Shown here: piece by piece, positions 26,450 through 36,665 of the stretch
Numbering within the stretch: the stretch's first letter is position 1
How the letters are laid out: each line of letters begins with the position of its first letter
Assembly: GCF_030812315.1 (NCBI RefSeq)
Contig: NZ_JAUSSM010000004.1
Span: 372,001-436,000 of the forward strand
Source of the DNA: Arthrobacter oryzae
GTDB lineage: Bacteria > Actinomycetota > Actinomycetes > Actinomycetales > Micrococcaceae
Direction: 5' to 3'
DNA length: 64,000 nt
The notes under the pieces: model-generated
What the model saw: only the letters and a program-made list of their open reading frames with translations
What the model was told of the DNA's origin: nothing
Databases searched by the model: none
Position numbers and translations under genes: made by a program

Positions 26450-28105
26450 GTGAACGACGGCCCCCTGATCGTCCAGAGTGACAAAACGATCCTGCTCGAA
26501 GTGGACCATGAGCAGGCAACGGAGGCCAGGCACGCCATCGCCGCCTTCGCCGAGCTTGAGCGCGCGCCGGAGCACGTCCACAGCTACCGTCTCACCCCGT
26601 TGGGCCTGTGGAATGCCCGTGCCGCCGGCCTGGACGCGGAGCGTGTGCTGGACACCCTCCTGAAGTATTCACGTTTCCCCGTGCCGCATTCCCTGCTCAT
26701 CGACATCGAAGAAACCATGTCACGGTACGGCCGGCTGCGGTTGGAAAAGGATCCGCAGCACGGGCTGGTGATGCGGACCAACGATTACCCCGTACTCGAG
26801 GAAGTCTGCCGGGCCAAGAAGATCCAGCCGCTGCTGGGCCCGCGCATCGACGGCGAAACCGTGGTGGTCCATTCCTCGCAGCGGGGGCAGCTGAAGCAGC
26901 TGCTCCTCAAGATCGGCTGGCCCGCCGAGGACCTGGCCGGCTATGTGGACGGCACGCCGCACCCCATCATGCTCAATGAATCCGGCTGGAAGCTCCGGCC
27001 CTACCAGAAGCTGGCCACGGAGAACTTCTGGGCCGGCGGCAGCGGAGTGGTGGTGCTTCCCTGCGGCGCAGGCAAGACGCTCGTGGGCGCGGCGGCCATG
27101 GCCACCAGCTCCACCACCGTGCTGATCCTGGTGACAAACACCGTGTCCGCCCGGCAATGGAAGGACGAGCTCATCAAGCGGACGTCGCTGACGGCGGACG
27201 AGATCGGCGAGTACTCCGGCTCGGTCAAGGAAGTCCGCCCGGTCACGATCGCGACGTACCAGGTCCTCACGACGAAACGCGGCGGACTCTATGCCCATCT
27301 GGAACTGCTGGACGGCCACGACTGGGGCCTGATCATCTACGACGAGGTCCACCTGCTGCCGGCACCCATCTTCCGGATGACGGCGGACCTCCAGGCCCGG
27401 CGTCGGCTTGGCCTGACGGCAACCCTGGTGCGCGAGGACGGCCGCGAAGGCGAGGTGTTCAGCCTTATCGGCCCGAAGCGCTACGACGCGCCGTGGAAGG
27501 ACATCGAGGCCCAGGGCTACATCGCCCCGGCAGACTGCGTGGAGGTCAGGGTGGACCTGCCGCACGACGAACGTGTTGCGTACGCCATGGCCGAGGACGC
27601 CGACAAATACCGGCTGTGCGCCACGTCCGAAACCAAGACCACCGTGGTGGAACAACTGGTGGAGCAGCACCGGGGTGAGCAACTCCTGGTCATCGGTCAG
27701 TACATCGACCAGCTCGACGAGCTGGGTGAACGGCTGCAGGCTCCAGTGATCAAGGGTGACACGTCCGTGAAGGAGCGCCAGAAACTGTTCGATGCCTTCA
27801 GGACGGGCGAGGTGCAGACCCTCGTGGTATCCAAGGTGGCCAACTTCTCCATTGATCTTCCCGAAGCCTCAGTAGCCATCCAGGTGTCCGGTTCGTTCGG
27901 TTCCCGGCAGGAGGAGGCCCAGCGCCTGGGCCGCCTGCTCCGCCCCAAAAAAGACGGCCGCGCGGCGCGTTTCTATTCACTGGTGGCACGGGACACGCTC
28001 GACCAGGACTTCGCAGCGAAGCGCCAGCGGTTCCTTGCCGAGCAGGGGTATGCCTACCGGATCATGGATGCCAAGGACGTCGGACGGAATCCCACGGCCA
28101 CCTGA
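26450..28105 (+). CDS. XPB-family DNA repair helicase
   Basis: 551 residues, very close to bacterial/mycobacterial XPB (Ercc3). It is a superfamily 2 3'-to-5' helicase. Landmarks: NDGPLIVQSDKTILLEVDHE at the start (N-terminal damage-recognition region), VVLPCGAGKT (motif I, near residue 204), IIYDEVHLLPAP (motif II DEVH, near 297), GLTATLVREDGR (motif III/RED), and SRQEEAQRLGRLLRPK (motif VI, near 490). GTG at 26450 is chosen since homologues begin there; an ATG at 26381 would overlap the upstream gene. Bacterial XPB is unwinding-active, but its in vivo repair role is less settled than in eukaryotic TFIIH. Confidence 0.93.
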   Translation: MNDGPLIVQSDKTILLEVDHEQATEARHAIAAFAELERAPEHVHSYRLTPLGLWNARAAGLDAERVLDTLLKYSRFPVPHSLLIDIEETMSRYGRLRLEKDPQHGLVMRTNDYPVLEEVCRAKKIQPLLGPRIDGETVVVHSSQRGQLKQLLLKIGWPAEDLAGYVDGTPHPIMLNESGWKLRPYQKLATENFWAGGSGVVVLPCGAGKTLVGAAAMATSSTTVLILVTNTVSARQWKDELIKRTSLTADEIGEYSGSVKEVRPVTIATYQVLTTKRGGLYAHLELLDGHDWGLIIYDEVHLLPAPIFRMTADLQARRRLGLTATLVREDGREGEVFSLIGPKRYDAPWKDIEAQGYIAPADCVEVRVDLPHDERVAYAMAEDADKYRLCATSETKTTVVEQLVEQHRGEQLLVIGQYIDQLDELGERLQAPVIKGDTSVKERQKLFDAFRTGEVQTLVVSKVANFSIDLPEASVAIQVSGSFGSRQEEAQRLGRLLRPKKDGRAARFYSLVARDTLDQDFAAKRQRFLAEQGYAYRIMDAKDVGRNPTAT

Positions 28106-28156
28106 GCGGGTTCCCGAGGGCCGGGCACATGGGACACACAACATTCATTCAGAAAA

Positions 28157-28173
28157 CTCCCAGTTTCTGGGAG
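28157..28173 (+). promoter_or_regulatory. Hairpin holding the response-regulator ribosome binding site
   Basis: Perfect arms CTCCCAG and CTGGGAG with a 3-base loop. The 3' arm contains the SD GGGAG (28169-28173), four bases before ATG at 28178. If transcribed, the hairpin would mask the ribosome site. It could equally be a short terminator for the XPB gene or an operator. Confidence 0.5.
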
Positions 28174-28177
28174 CATC

Positions 28178-28897
28178 ATGGGAGGTATGAAAAAGAACGG
28201 TCCCGAAGCCAAGCTGCTCGTCGTCGATGATGAACCAAACATCCGCGAGCTGCTCTCCACATCGCTGAGGTTCGCCGGCTTCGAGGTCGTCTCGGCCGGC
28301 AACGGACGCGACGCCCTCGCCGCAGCCGAGCTCCACGCCCCGGACCTCGCGGTGCTCGACGTCATGCTGCCGGACATGGACGGCTTCACGGTGACCCGGC
28401 GGCTGCGGGCCGCCGGCAAGCACTTCCCCGTCCTCTTCCTCACGGCCAAGGATGACACCGAAGACAAGGTCACCGGCCTCACCGTCGGCGGCGACGACTA
28501 CGTCACCAAGCCCTTCAGCCTGGACGAGGTGGTGGCCCGGATCCGCGCCGTGCTGCGGCGCACCCAGCCCATGGTTGACGACGACGCCGTGATCCGGGTG
28601 GACGATCTGGAGCTCGACGACGATGCCCACGAGGTGCGCCGCGGCGGCACCGTCATTGAGCTCTCGCCCACCGAGTTCAAGCTCCTGCGCTACCTCATGC
28701 TGAACCCGAACCGGGTCCTTTCCAAGTCCCAGATCCTGGACCATGTCTGGGAATACGACTTCAACGGCGATGCCTCGATTGTGGAGTCCTACATCTCCTA
28801 CCTGCGCCGCAAAGTGGACATCGATCCCGATGCCCCTGCCCTGATCCAGACCAAGCGCGGCGTGGGCTACGTACTGCGGACAGCCGAAAAGCGCTGA
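28178..28897 (+). CDS. OmpR/PhoB-family response regulator (PhoP-like)
   Basis: 239 residues. The receiver domain (about 12-125) has acidic VDDE, phospho-acceptor Asp61 in AVLDVMLPDMDGF, the switch Thr in FLTAKD and Lys in VTKPFS. The C-terminal winged helix (about 140-235) includes LSPTEFKLLRYLM, VESYISYLRRKVD and RGVGYVLR. It is most like mycobacterial PhoP among those I recall. It should bind direct repeats when phosphorylated by the histidine kinase encoded two bases downstream. ATG at 28187 is an alternative start. Regulon unknown; phosphate, pH or envelope stress are possible inputs. Confidence 0.92.
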   Translation: MGGMKKNGPEAKLLVVDDEPNIRELLSTSLRFAGFEVVSAGNGRDALAAAELHAPDLAVLDVMLPDMDGFTVTRRLRAAGKHFPVLFLTAKDDTEDKVTGLTVGGDDYVTKPFSLDEVVARIRAVLRRTQPMVDDDAVIRVDDLELDDDAHEVRRGGTVIELSPTEFKLLRYLMLNPNRVLSKSQILDHVWEYDFNGDASIVESYISYLRRKVDIDPDAPALIQTKRGVGYVLRTAEKR

Positions 28898-28899
28898 CC

Positions 28900-30384
28900 T
28901 TGCTGCACCGTTGGAAGTCGGCCTCACTGCGTTCCCAGCTGGTGGCCATCATGATGGCCCTGATGCTGGTGGCACTCGCTGTGACCGGGTCCGGCACGCT
29001 GACACTCCTGCACAGCTATCTGCAGGGGCAGGTGGACGACAAGCTCAAGGTCGCGGTCAATTCCGTGAGGCAGCAGCAGTCCTTCAGCCAGTTGCAGGAA
29101 CAGAATCCGAACATCCCGACGGACTACTCCCTGATGCTCCTGCGGCCGGACCAGGAGGCCTTCCCCTTCGGCGGCAGCAAGGACTCGCACCCGGACATCG
29201 ACAGCCTTTCCCCGGCGGAAGCCAAGAGGCTCGATCTTGACCCCTTCCAGGTCCGCGGAACGGACGGGCGCAACTGGCGCGTCGTGGCGTTGAACGTACT
29301 GGACGGGAACCAGCGCAACGCCGTCGTGATCATCGGGCTGCCGCTGGCCCCGGTGGACTCCGTCGTGGAACACGCTGCGCTGGTGGTGATCGGAGTGGGC
29401 TTCCTGACCCTGGTGCTTGCCTTCTTCATTGCCACCTGGACTGTGTCCCGGTCCTTCCGCCCCTTGGCACGCGTCGAAAAGACGGCGGCCGCCATCGCCG
29501 CGGGTGACCTCTCGCGCCGCGTCGATGTGGAGAATCCGGCCACGGAAGTTGGCCGGCTGGGCGGCTCCCTCAACGCGATGCTCAGCCATATTGAGTCAGC
29601 CTTCGCAGCCAGGATGGCCTCCGAGGAGCGGATGCGCCGCTTCGCCGCTGACGCTTCCCATGAACTCCGCACGCCCCTCGTGACGATCCGCGGGTTCTCG
29701 GAGCTCTACCGCCAGGGCGCACTCACCACGGAAGAGGACGTGGCCACCGCGATGGGTCGAATCGAAAGCGAAGCCAAGCGTATGGGCTCCATGGTGGAGG
29801 ACCTCCTGCTCCTGGCACGGCTGGACGAGCAACGCCCCCTGCAGCAGAAGCCCGTGGACCTTCTCCTTCTCGCCAACGACGCGGTGGTGGACACCCAGGC
29901 CAGCGACCGGGACCGGACCATTTCGCTGACCGGCCTGGACGGCGGCCCGCCGTCCCCTGCGCCGGTGCTGGGCGATGAGGCGAAGCTTCGCCAGGTGGTG
30001 GGAAACCTGGTGGGCAATGCCCTCCGCTATACCCCTGGCGGAACGCCCCTTGAGCTCGCCGTGGGTGTGCGGACCGGCGACGCCGGCCAACGCTTCTCTG
30101 TCATCGAGGTGCGCGACCACGGACCAGGGATCTCCGAGGACGAGGCTCCCCGGATCTTTGAACGCTTTTACCGGGCGGATACGTCCAGGACCCGAGAAAC
30201 AGGCGGTAGCGGTCTCGGGCTGGCCATCGTGGCGGCCATCGTGGGATCCCACGCCGGCTCCGTCCGGGTGGAACAGACCGACGGCGGCGGTGCCACCATG
30301 GTGGTCAGCCTTCCGTGTCAGGACGCGGGAGCAGAACAGGCAGCTGCCGCAGGCGACGACGGCGGCGAAGTTGTCCACATATAG
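28900..30384 (+). CDS. Sensor histidine kinase partner of the PhoP-like regulator
   Basis: 494 residues. Two membrane helices (about 14-38 and 160-182) bracket a 120-residue extracytoplasmic sensor region without a recognisable fold. HAMP (about 183-235) is followed by the HisKA domain with His254 in ADASHELRTPL, then the ATPase domain: N box NLVGNALRYTP, G1 DHGPGIS, F box FERFYRAD, G2 GGSGLGLAI. All catalytic motifs are intact. TTG at 28900 begins two bases after the regulator stop, so they are one operon. The short acidic C-terminal tail is probably disordered. Confidence 0.9.
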   Translation: MLHRWKSASLRSQLVAIMMALMLVALAVTGSGTLTLLHSYLQGQVDDKLKVAVNSVRQQQSFSQLQEQNPNIPTDYSLMLLRPDQEAFPFGGSKDSHPDIDSLSPAEAKRLDLDPFQVRGTDGRNWRVVALNVLDGNQRNAVVIIGLPLAPVDSVVEHAALVVIGVGFLTLVLAFFIATWTVSRSFRPLARVEKTAAAIAAGDLSRRVDVENPATEVGRLGGSLNAMLSHIESAFAARMASEERMRRFAADASHELRTPLVTIRGFSELYRQGALTTEEDVATAMGRIESEAKRMGSMVEDLLLLARLDEQRPLQQKPVDLLLLANDAVVDTQASDRDRTISLTGLDGGPPSPAPVLGDEAKLRQVVGNLVGNALRYTPGGTPLELAVGVRTGDAGQRFSVIEVRDHGPGISEDEAPRIFERFYRADTSRTRETGGSGLGLAIVAAIVGSHAGSVRVEQTDGGGATMVVSLPCQDAGAEQAAAAGDDGGEVVHI

Positions 30385-30499
30385 GCGACTGCTGTAGCGC
30401 GGGTTTCCGCTCTGTTCCTAGGCTCGACGTAACGGTCCCGAACACCAGGGCCGTCCGCAGGCTTGAACAAGCTTCCGAACAGCGTCGAAGGGCATAACC

Positions 30500-30787
30500 A
30501 TGAGCATCATCTCTGTTGATACCGAACTGCTCCAGCTCAAATCAGCCAACGTCAAGGCCACAGTGGACCGCATCAGCGCGGACGTCCAGACAATGAAACG
30601 CGGGCTGGATGAGCTGCAGGGCACGTGGCGCGGATCAGCTGCCACCAACTTCCAGGCGCTGATCACGGAGTGGACCCTCACCCAGGGCAAGGTGGAGGCT
30701 TCCCTCGCCTCCATCAATCTTGCCCTCACCACGGCGGCGGCCACCTACGCCCAGGCCGAGCAGGGCAATACCCAGCGGTTCAGCTGA
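30500..30787 (+). CDS. WXG100 (ESAT-6-like) protein
   Basis: 95 residues, two helices joined at the W-x-G turn (Trp43 and Gly45 in GTWRGSA), the defining feature of ESX/type VII secretion substrates. The C-terminal helix lacks an obvious YxxxD/E export signal (it ends YAQAEQGNTQRF; YAQAE fits Y-x-x-x-E, so a signal is possible). No EccC ATPase or other ESX gene is nearby, so it is a stand-alone gene, as is common in Arthrobacter relatives. It probably dimerises and is exported by a machine encoded elsewhere. Its stop is only six bases from the convergent RNase H gene. Confidence 0.88.
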   Translation: MSIISVDTELLQLKSANVKATVDRISADVQTMKRGLDELQGTWRGSAATNFQALITEWTLTQGKVEASLASINLALTTAAATYAQAEQGNTQRFS

Positions 30788-30793
30788 GGCGGA

Positions 30794-31756
30794 CTAAGCC
30801 TCCGGTGTTCCCTGGTGGAAGCGGAGCCGCCACTGGGTGCCGTCGAGCACCCAGAGCGAGCTGCGGAGGGAGGACCCGGCCCTGCCCTGGCTGCGGTAGG
30901 TCAACAGGACTGCCTCACCTCCGAGCCGATCGGCGCTGATCACGTCCAGTTCGGCACCGCCACCGGGGTTCTCCTCGATCGCCATCATCATTGAGTCGCG
31001 CGTCCACAGCCGTCCTGAGGTGCCGATCTCCGTAAACTCCGGGTGCAGCAGCACTCCTGTACGCCCGATGTCGGCGCGGGTGTCCGGGCGGAGCAACTCC
31101 CGTTCAAGTGCTTCAACAATGGCCTCGGGTGCTGCTTCCGGCCCGGCCTGGACAGCGAAGGGATCCGCATCCAACTCACTGAAAAGGTCAGGCTCGCTTA
31201 ATAGATCCGGCTGAGTGCGGTTCCCCGTCGGGGTTACGGGCCCCTGACGCTCCGGCGCCTTGGCAGCGGCAGCCGTGGCGGCCCCGTCCCCGCGGACAAA
31301 ACCCGGCCCTGACCGCACTGCAACACCCTGCTGATAGGCAGTCGCTGCTGCCCGTGCGCGGTCGTCAGCGGCCTCGTTCAAGTCATGGCCAGCGTGACCG
31401 CGGACCCATTCGAACCGGTACTTGCGTCCGGAAAGCGCCTGGTCGATTTCGCGAAGGATCTCCACGTTCAGCACGGGCTTGCCGTCGGCCTTGCGCCAGC
31501 CCTTGCGCTTCCACCCCGGCATCCATTTGGTGACCGAGTTGATCACGTATTGGCTGTCGCACAGGATGTGCAGTTCCTCGTCCGGAAGGTGCGCCGTGCA
31601 GCGGAAAAGATCGAGCACCGCCATCAGCTCGCCCTGGTTGTTTGTGCCGTGCGGCCAGCCGCCCGCCCGCCAGCAGTCATCGTTCACGTACCAGGCCCAT
31701 CCGGCCGGGCCGGGATTTCCTAAAGCCGAACCATCGGCTGCTGCAGTAATCGTCAC
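30794..31756 (-). CDS. RNase H domain fused to a DUF4440-like domain
   Basis: 320 residues. The N-terminal domain (about 1-145) is RNase HI type: ADGSALGNPGPAGWAWY (first Asp), NNQGELMAVLDL (Glu), LCDSQYVINSVTKWM (Asp) and GHAGHDLNEAADDRAR (final Asp), so the four carboxylates are kept. It would degrade RNA in RNA:DNA hybrids. After a Pro/Ala-rich linker (about 145-200) comes a SnoaL/DUF4440-like fold (ALERELLRPDTRAD, then LLHPEFTEIGTSGR, then SSLWVLDGTQWRLRFHQGT). The fusion is unusual outside this group and its purpose is not known. GTG start. It ends next to the WXG100 gene and has its own promoter region after the groEL terminator. Confidence 0.85.
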   Translation of the reverse strand: MTITAAADGSALGNPGPAGWAWYVNDDCWRAGGWPHGTNNQGELMAVLDLFRCTAHLPDEELHILCDSQYVINSVTKWMPGWKRKGWRKADGKPVLNVEILREIDQALSGRKYRFEWVRGHAGHDLNEAADDRARAAATAYQQGVAVRSGPGFVRGDGAATAAAAKAPERQGPVTPTGNRTQPDLLSEPDLFSELDADPFAVQAGPEAAPEAIVEALERELLRPDTRADIGRTGVLLHPEFTEIGTSGRLWTRDSMMMAIEENPGGGAELDVISADRLGGEAVLLTYRSQGRAGSSLRSSLWVLDGTQWRLRFHQGTPEA

Positions 31757-31813
31757 CGCACTATCCTGCCAGACCGGCCCGACATTGTGGTTATGTGCCT
31801 GGGCGATAAAAGC

Positions 31814-31850
31814 AAAGTGCGGCCCCCTCGAATCGAGGGAGCCGCACTTC
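31814..31850 (-). terminator. groEL intrinsic terminator
   Basis: A long hairpin, outer arms AAGTGCGGC and GCCGCACTT (9 bp) and inner arms CCCTCGA and TCGAGGG with one mismatch between them, just after the groEL stop. On the minus strand it is followed by a T-rich stretch (TTTGCTTTTATC). It fits a classic terminator. Confidence 0.88.
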
Positions 31851-31878
31851 GTGTGTGCGCTAGGCGCGGTTGGGCAGG

Positions 31879-33716
<1,838 letters not shown>

Positions 33717-33724
33717 GTCAATAA

Positions 33725-33751
33725 TTAGCACTCCCCCGGGGAGAGTGCAAG
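33725..33751 (-). promoter_or_regulatory. CIRCE element 2 (HrcA operator) of groEL
   Basis: TTAGCACTC, nine bases, GAGTGCAAG; the left arm is perfect and the right has two mismatches. On the minus strand it overlaps a promoter candidate: TTGCAC, 17 bases, TAATTA. Eight bases separate the two CIRCE copies. Confidence 0.9.
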
Positions 33752-33802
33752 CAGCGACTGCCGGAAACGGCCCGGCTGCGGCCCGCACTACGCTAGGAGC
33801 GA

Positions 33803-35143
33803 TCAGCCGCCGGTGCGGGCAGCGGTTTCGCTGCCGCTCATCCTGGCCTTGTTGTCCGGGCCATAAGTGAACACCATGTAGTTGGCCGAGGTTACGTCCC
33901 CGTTGTCATCGAAGCCGACCCGGCCGGACTCGCCGTCATAATCCGCAGGCTTTCCCGCCTTGATGGCATCGACACACTCCCTGTAGTTTTTGCACACCGA
34001 GGCCGCGTCCGCGGGCGCTCCCGCGGCCGCGGACGGCACTGTTCCTCCGGACTTCGCGCTCCCGCCGGAGACGGAGATCAGCTTCGCTGCAATGGAGGAT
34101 CCGGCGTCGTCCTGGGCCGCTGCCGCGGCTATGGCCGCCAGGTTAACGGCGTCGTAGGTTTCCGCGGCAAATGTCATGTCCTGGAGGGCGGGGTCAACCG
34201 CCACGAGTTCAGCCTGGAAGTGTGCCGAGGGGAACACCCCGGGGAGGATCCCGCGGGCGCCGTCGAGGGCGTTGGATCCGAGAGCAGAGCCGTACTGGTT
34301 GATGGCGCCGTCGCTGAGGACCAGCTTCTTGCCGGCAAGACCCTCGTTGTTGAGTTCCGCAATGGCGCCCTGGGCGCCGGAGCGTGCCACCAGGATGACG
34401 GCATCAGGGCCGGCGGCCTTGGTGGCCGCCGCCGCCTGCTGCGTCTGGCCGGGCGCGAATTCGGCGTCTGCCACGATGCCAAGACCGGCTGCCTTGGCGG
34501 CGGCGGCCACCGCCACTGAGACGTCCTTGCCGTAGCTGCCTTCCTCGTGCACGACCGTTAGTGTCCGGGCACCGCCGTCCTTGGCCAGTTTAACCAGAAC
34601 GGGGGCCTGGGCCACGTCGGCCGCTGACGTGCGGAAGTAGTACCCGCCGCTCCTGTACCGGGAGAGTCCGTGCGCGGAATTGGCCGGAGAAATCATCGCC
34701 ACTTTGGCGCGCGCCAGGACATCTATGGCCCCTGGAGCACGGCTCGAGTCAGTGGGACCGATGACGACATCCGCCTTCGCGGCCACGAGTTCCTTGGCCC
34801 GGGCGATAGTGTCCTCGCCGATTTCCGCAGGGAGCAGCTCCACCGGACGCCCCTTGTGGCCCCCTGCGGCGTTGATCTCCTCGACGGCGAGCTTGGCCGC
34901 CGCCAGCTGCGAGGCGTTCAGGAACGACTGCTTTCCCGTGTTGTCCAGGATCAGGCCGATCCGCAGCGTCCCGTCGCCGCCGGCATCAGCCGTGTCGACA
35001 CGCGCGTTGCCGCTCTGGCCAGAGCAGCCAGCCAGCACCAGCGCCGTGCCCGCGGCGAGCACCGCAGCAGCAGGGAAGCGCCGCCGCGCACCGCCGGAGC
35101 GGGCAGTGATCGTTGTGCCATGCACCGCCGCGGAAGGAAGCAT
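33803..35143 (-). CDS. Lipoprotein, branched-chain amino-acid type (LivK-like) ABC binding protein
   Basis: 446 residues. The leader (ARRRFPAAAVLAAGTALVLAGC) contains the lipobox LAGC near residue 40, so the mature protein is membrane-anchored outside. The type 1 periplasmic-binding fold (about 60-440) has LRIGLILDNTGKQSFLN, AAKLAVEEINAAGG, ADVVIGPTDSS and VHEEGSYGKDV, matching the LivK/amide-ligand group. No permease or ATPase genes accompany it, so it may serve a remote transporter or act as a sensor. Its ATG shares one base with the csp stop (TGATG) and lacks its own SD, so translation is probably coupled to csp. Confidence 0.85.
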   Translation of the reverse strand: MLPSAAVHGTTITARSGGARRRFPAAAVLAAGTALVLAGCSGQSGNARVDTADAGGDGTLRIGLILDNTGKQSFLNASQLAAAKLAVEEINAAGGHKGRPVELLPAEIGEDTIARAKELVAAKADVVIGPTDSSRAPGAIDVLARAKVAMISPANSAHGLSRYRSGGYYFRTSAADVAQAPVLVKLAKDGGARTLTVVHEEGSYGKDVSVAVAAAAKAAGLGIVADAEFAPGQTQQAAAATKAAGPDAVILVARSGAQGAIAELNNEGLAGKKLVLSDGAINQYGSALGSNALDGARGILPGVFPSAHFQAELVAVDPALQDMTFAAETYDAVNLAAIAAAAAQDDAGSSIAAKLISVSGGSAKSGGTVPSAAAGAPADAASVCKNYRECVDAIKAGKPADYDGESGRVGFDDNGDVTSANYMVFTYGPDNKARMSGSETAARTGG

Positions 35144-35346
35144 CAGGCCGGCCGGACGTTCTCTGCCTGCGGACCCTTTTCGCCTTCGCCGACTTCGAGC
35201 TGGACGCGCTGCCCTTCGTCCAGGGCCCGATAGCCCTCGCCCTCGATGGCAGACCAGTGGACGAACACATCGTCGCCGGAGCCGTCAACGGTGATGAAGC
35301 CATAGCCTTTTTCGGCGTTGAACCATTTGACGGTTCCCAATGCCAT
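35143..35346 (-). CDS. cspA: CspA-family cold-shock protein
   Basis: 67 residues, a single cold-shock domain: [19 protein letters not shown] (RNP1 as KGYGFI) and DVFVHWSAI (RNP2). It acts as an RNA chaperone that binds single-stranded RNA. ATG at 35346 is the canonical start; the frame is open 27 codons upstream but without homology. The stop overlaps the downstream lipoprotein start by one base. The leader region upstream is about 80 bases and may fold, as in other csp genes, but no specific structure is claimed. Confidence 0.95.
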   Translation of the reverse strand: MALGTVKWFNAEKGYGFITVDGSGDDVFVHWSAIEGEGYRALDEGQRVQLEVGEGEKGPQAENVRPA

Positions 35347-35456
35347 GTTGCCCACACTTTCCGGTTGCTTCTGTTCGGCCCACGTCTCTGTGCGCCGTCG
35401 GGACGTTCCGCGCGTTAGGCGCAGCATCCGGAATCACTCTAGCTATTGCCGTTGCC

Positions 35457-35485
35457 GGGCGCAGGACTGCGGCCTGCGAGCGCCC
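35457..35485 (-). terminator. Hairpin after the LytR_C gene
   Basis: Arms around GGGCGCAGG (35457-35465) and CCTGCGAGCGCCC (35473-35485), pairing with one bulge, 30 bases after the LytR_C stop and before the csp start. It probably terminates the LytR_C transcript. Confidence 0.6.
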
Positions 35486-35515
35486 AATAGTTATTCAGGC
35501 GTAACCGAATTTCCC

Positions 35516-36166
35516 TTACTGGAAGCCCGGCCCGAGGACCACCACGACAGGCTGCTGGAACTCGGTGGAGTCCACCAGCGAGGTGATGTTAAGGAGCTCG
35601 CCCAATGCCTCGGCGTTGGCCTTTTGCTCAGCCCCGCTGTAGTAGATCACGGAAGTCTGCGCCGGCATTCCGCCCCAGTTGCCCACCGGACCGAGTGTCC
35701 AGCCATCCGCCGAAACGGTGCCGCTGACCCGGCCCGCAAGTCCTGCAGTCGTGGTTCCGTTGTAGACCGCCACTGGCTGGGACTTGTCAAGAGCCGCCGC
35801 CTCTTCTTCGGGAGCGGTGGAGGGAGTGCCGCTGTTCGGAAGTGTTTCGCTGGCAGACGGAGTCACACTCGGCTCCACGCTCGGCTCGGCGCTCTGGGAA
35901 GCGGTGCCCTGCGACGCCTCGGCGGAGGGGGAAGCGGAGGGGCTTTCCAGGGCGGACCCTGCCGCCATGAGCGGGCTGCCGGTGGGAGCGAATCCCAGCT
36001 TGGGCAGAAACAGGAAGGCAACAAGGCCGATGGCGAGCGCCACAACACCGACGGCCAAAATGGGTCCGAGCCGGCGCCGGGGAGCATCGGAAGCGACCCG
36101 GTGGACACCCTGTCGCGAGGAGGTCTCCGGGACCCTGTCGAATTCATCCCGAGCGTATTTGGTCAT
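35516..36166 (-). CDS. Membrane-anchored LytR C-terminal domain protein
   Basis: 216 residues. A cytoplasmic basic N-terminus precedes one membrane helix (about 34-56, LAVGVVALAIGLVAFLFLP). A Ser/Pro/Glu-rich, probably disordered stretch (about 65-125) leads to a LytR_C domain (about 130-216: VAVYNGTTTAGLAGRVSGTV, then IYYSGAEQKANAEALGE). The domain lies outside the cell and often accompanies LCP cell-wall ligases; alone it may help wall assembly. The catalytic LCP domain is absent. It is close to the DUF3263 gene upstream (49 bases), which is probably in the same operon. Confidence 0.83.
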   Translation of the reverse strand: MTKYARDEFDRVPETSSRQGVHRVASDAPRRRLGPILAVGVVALAIGLVAFLFLPKLGFAPTGSPLMAAGSALESPSASPSAEASQGTASQSAEPSVEPSVTPSASETLPNSGTPSTAPEEEAAALDKSQPVAVYNGTTTAGLAGRVSGTVSADGWTLGPVGNWGGMPAQTSVIYYSGAEQKANAEALGELLNITSLVDSTEFQQPVVVVLGPGFQ

Positions 36167-36215
36167 GGTAAAACGATGTCCTTGCTGGTACTTGCTGATT
36201 GCTCAGCCCTGACTC

Positions 36216-36560
36216 TTACGCGTCCGAGCCCAAACGGCGCGCCGTGCGTGCCCGTTGGCGTGACGTACGTAGTCTACGCAATCTCTTAACGAGCATCGGG
36301 TCGTGCGCCACGGCGTCCTCGGTATCAATCAGCGTGTTGAGGATCTGGTAATAGTGGGTGGCCGAGAGATCGAACAGCTCCCGGATAGCCTGTTCCTTGG
36401 CCCCCGCATACTTCCACCACTGCCGCTCGAGCGCCAGCATCTGCTGGTCCCGCTCACTCAGCAGTGAGCCCGGTTGCAGTGCAGGCAATAAGCCCATCGC
36501 CACCGCGGTTTGGCTGCCCGTCTCCGCAAGTGGCAGGTCATCGCGCACTGGTTCGGCCAC
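36216..36560 (-). CDS. DUF3263 helix-turn-helix protein
   Basis: 114 residues. The core LSERDQQMLALERQWWKYAGAK, ELFDLSATHYYQILNTLID and HDPMLVKRLRRLR is the strongly conserved actinobacterial DUF3263 domain, a small helix-turn-helix likely to bind DNA; its role is unknown. The basic C-terminus (SRQRARTARR) fits nucleic-acid binding. I use GTG at 36560, six bases after the SD AGGGAG; GTG at 36575 would have this SD inside the gene. It lies upstream of LytR_C on the same strand and divergent from ung. Confidence 0.85.
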   Translation of the reverse strand: MAEPVRDDLPLAETGSQTAVAMGLLPALQPGSLLSERDQQMLALERQWWKYAGAKEQAIRELFDLSATHYYQILNTLIDTEDAVAHDPMLVKRLRRLRTSRQRARTARRLGSDA

Positions 36561-36665
36561 GGCAAACTCCCTCACTCGATCCGGTCAAAGTCTCTTTCCA
36601 TGGTACGGGCGAATAACACGCCTGTCATTTACGCAGTGTGACGCGCCCCTGTGAGGCTGGGCTGA

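Noticed and set aside
30500..30787. Part of a type VII secretion locus
   Set aside because: Only the WXG100 gene is present; no EccC, EccB, mycosin or second Esx gene lies within the window.
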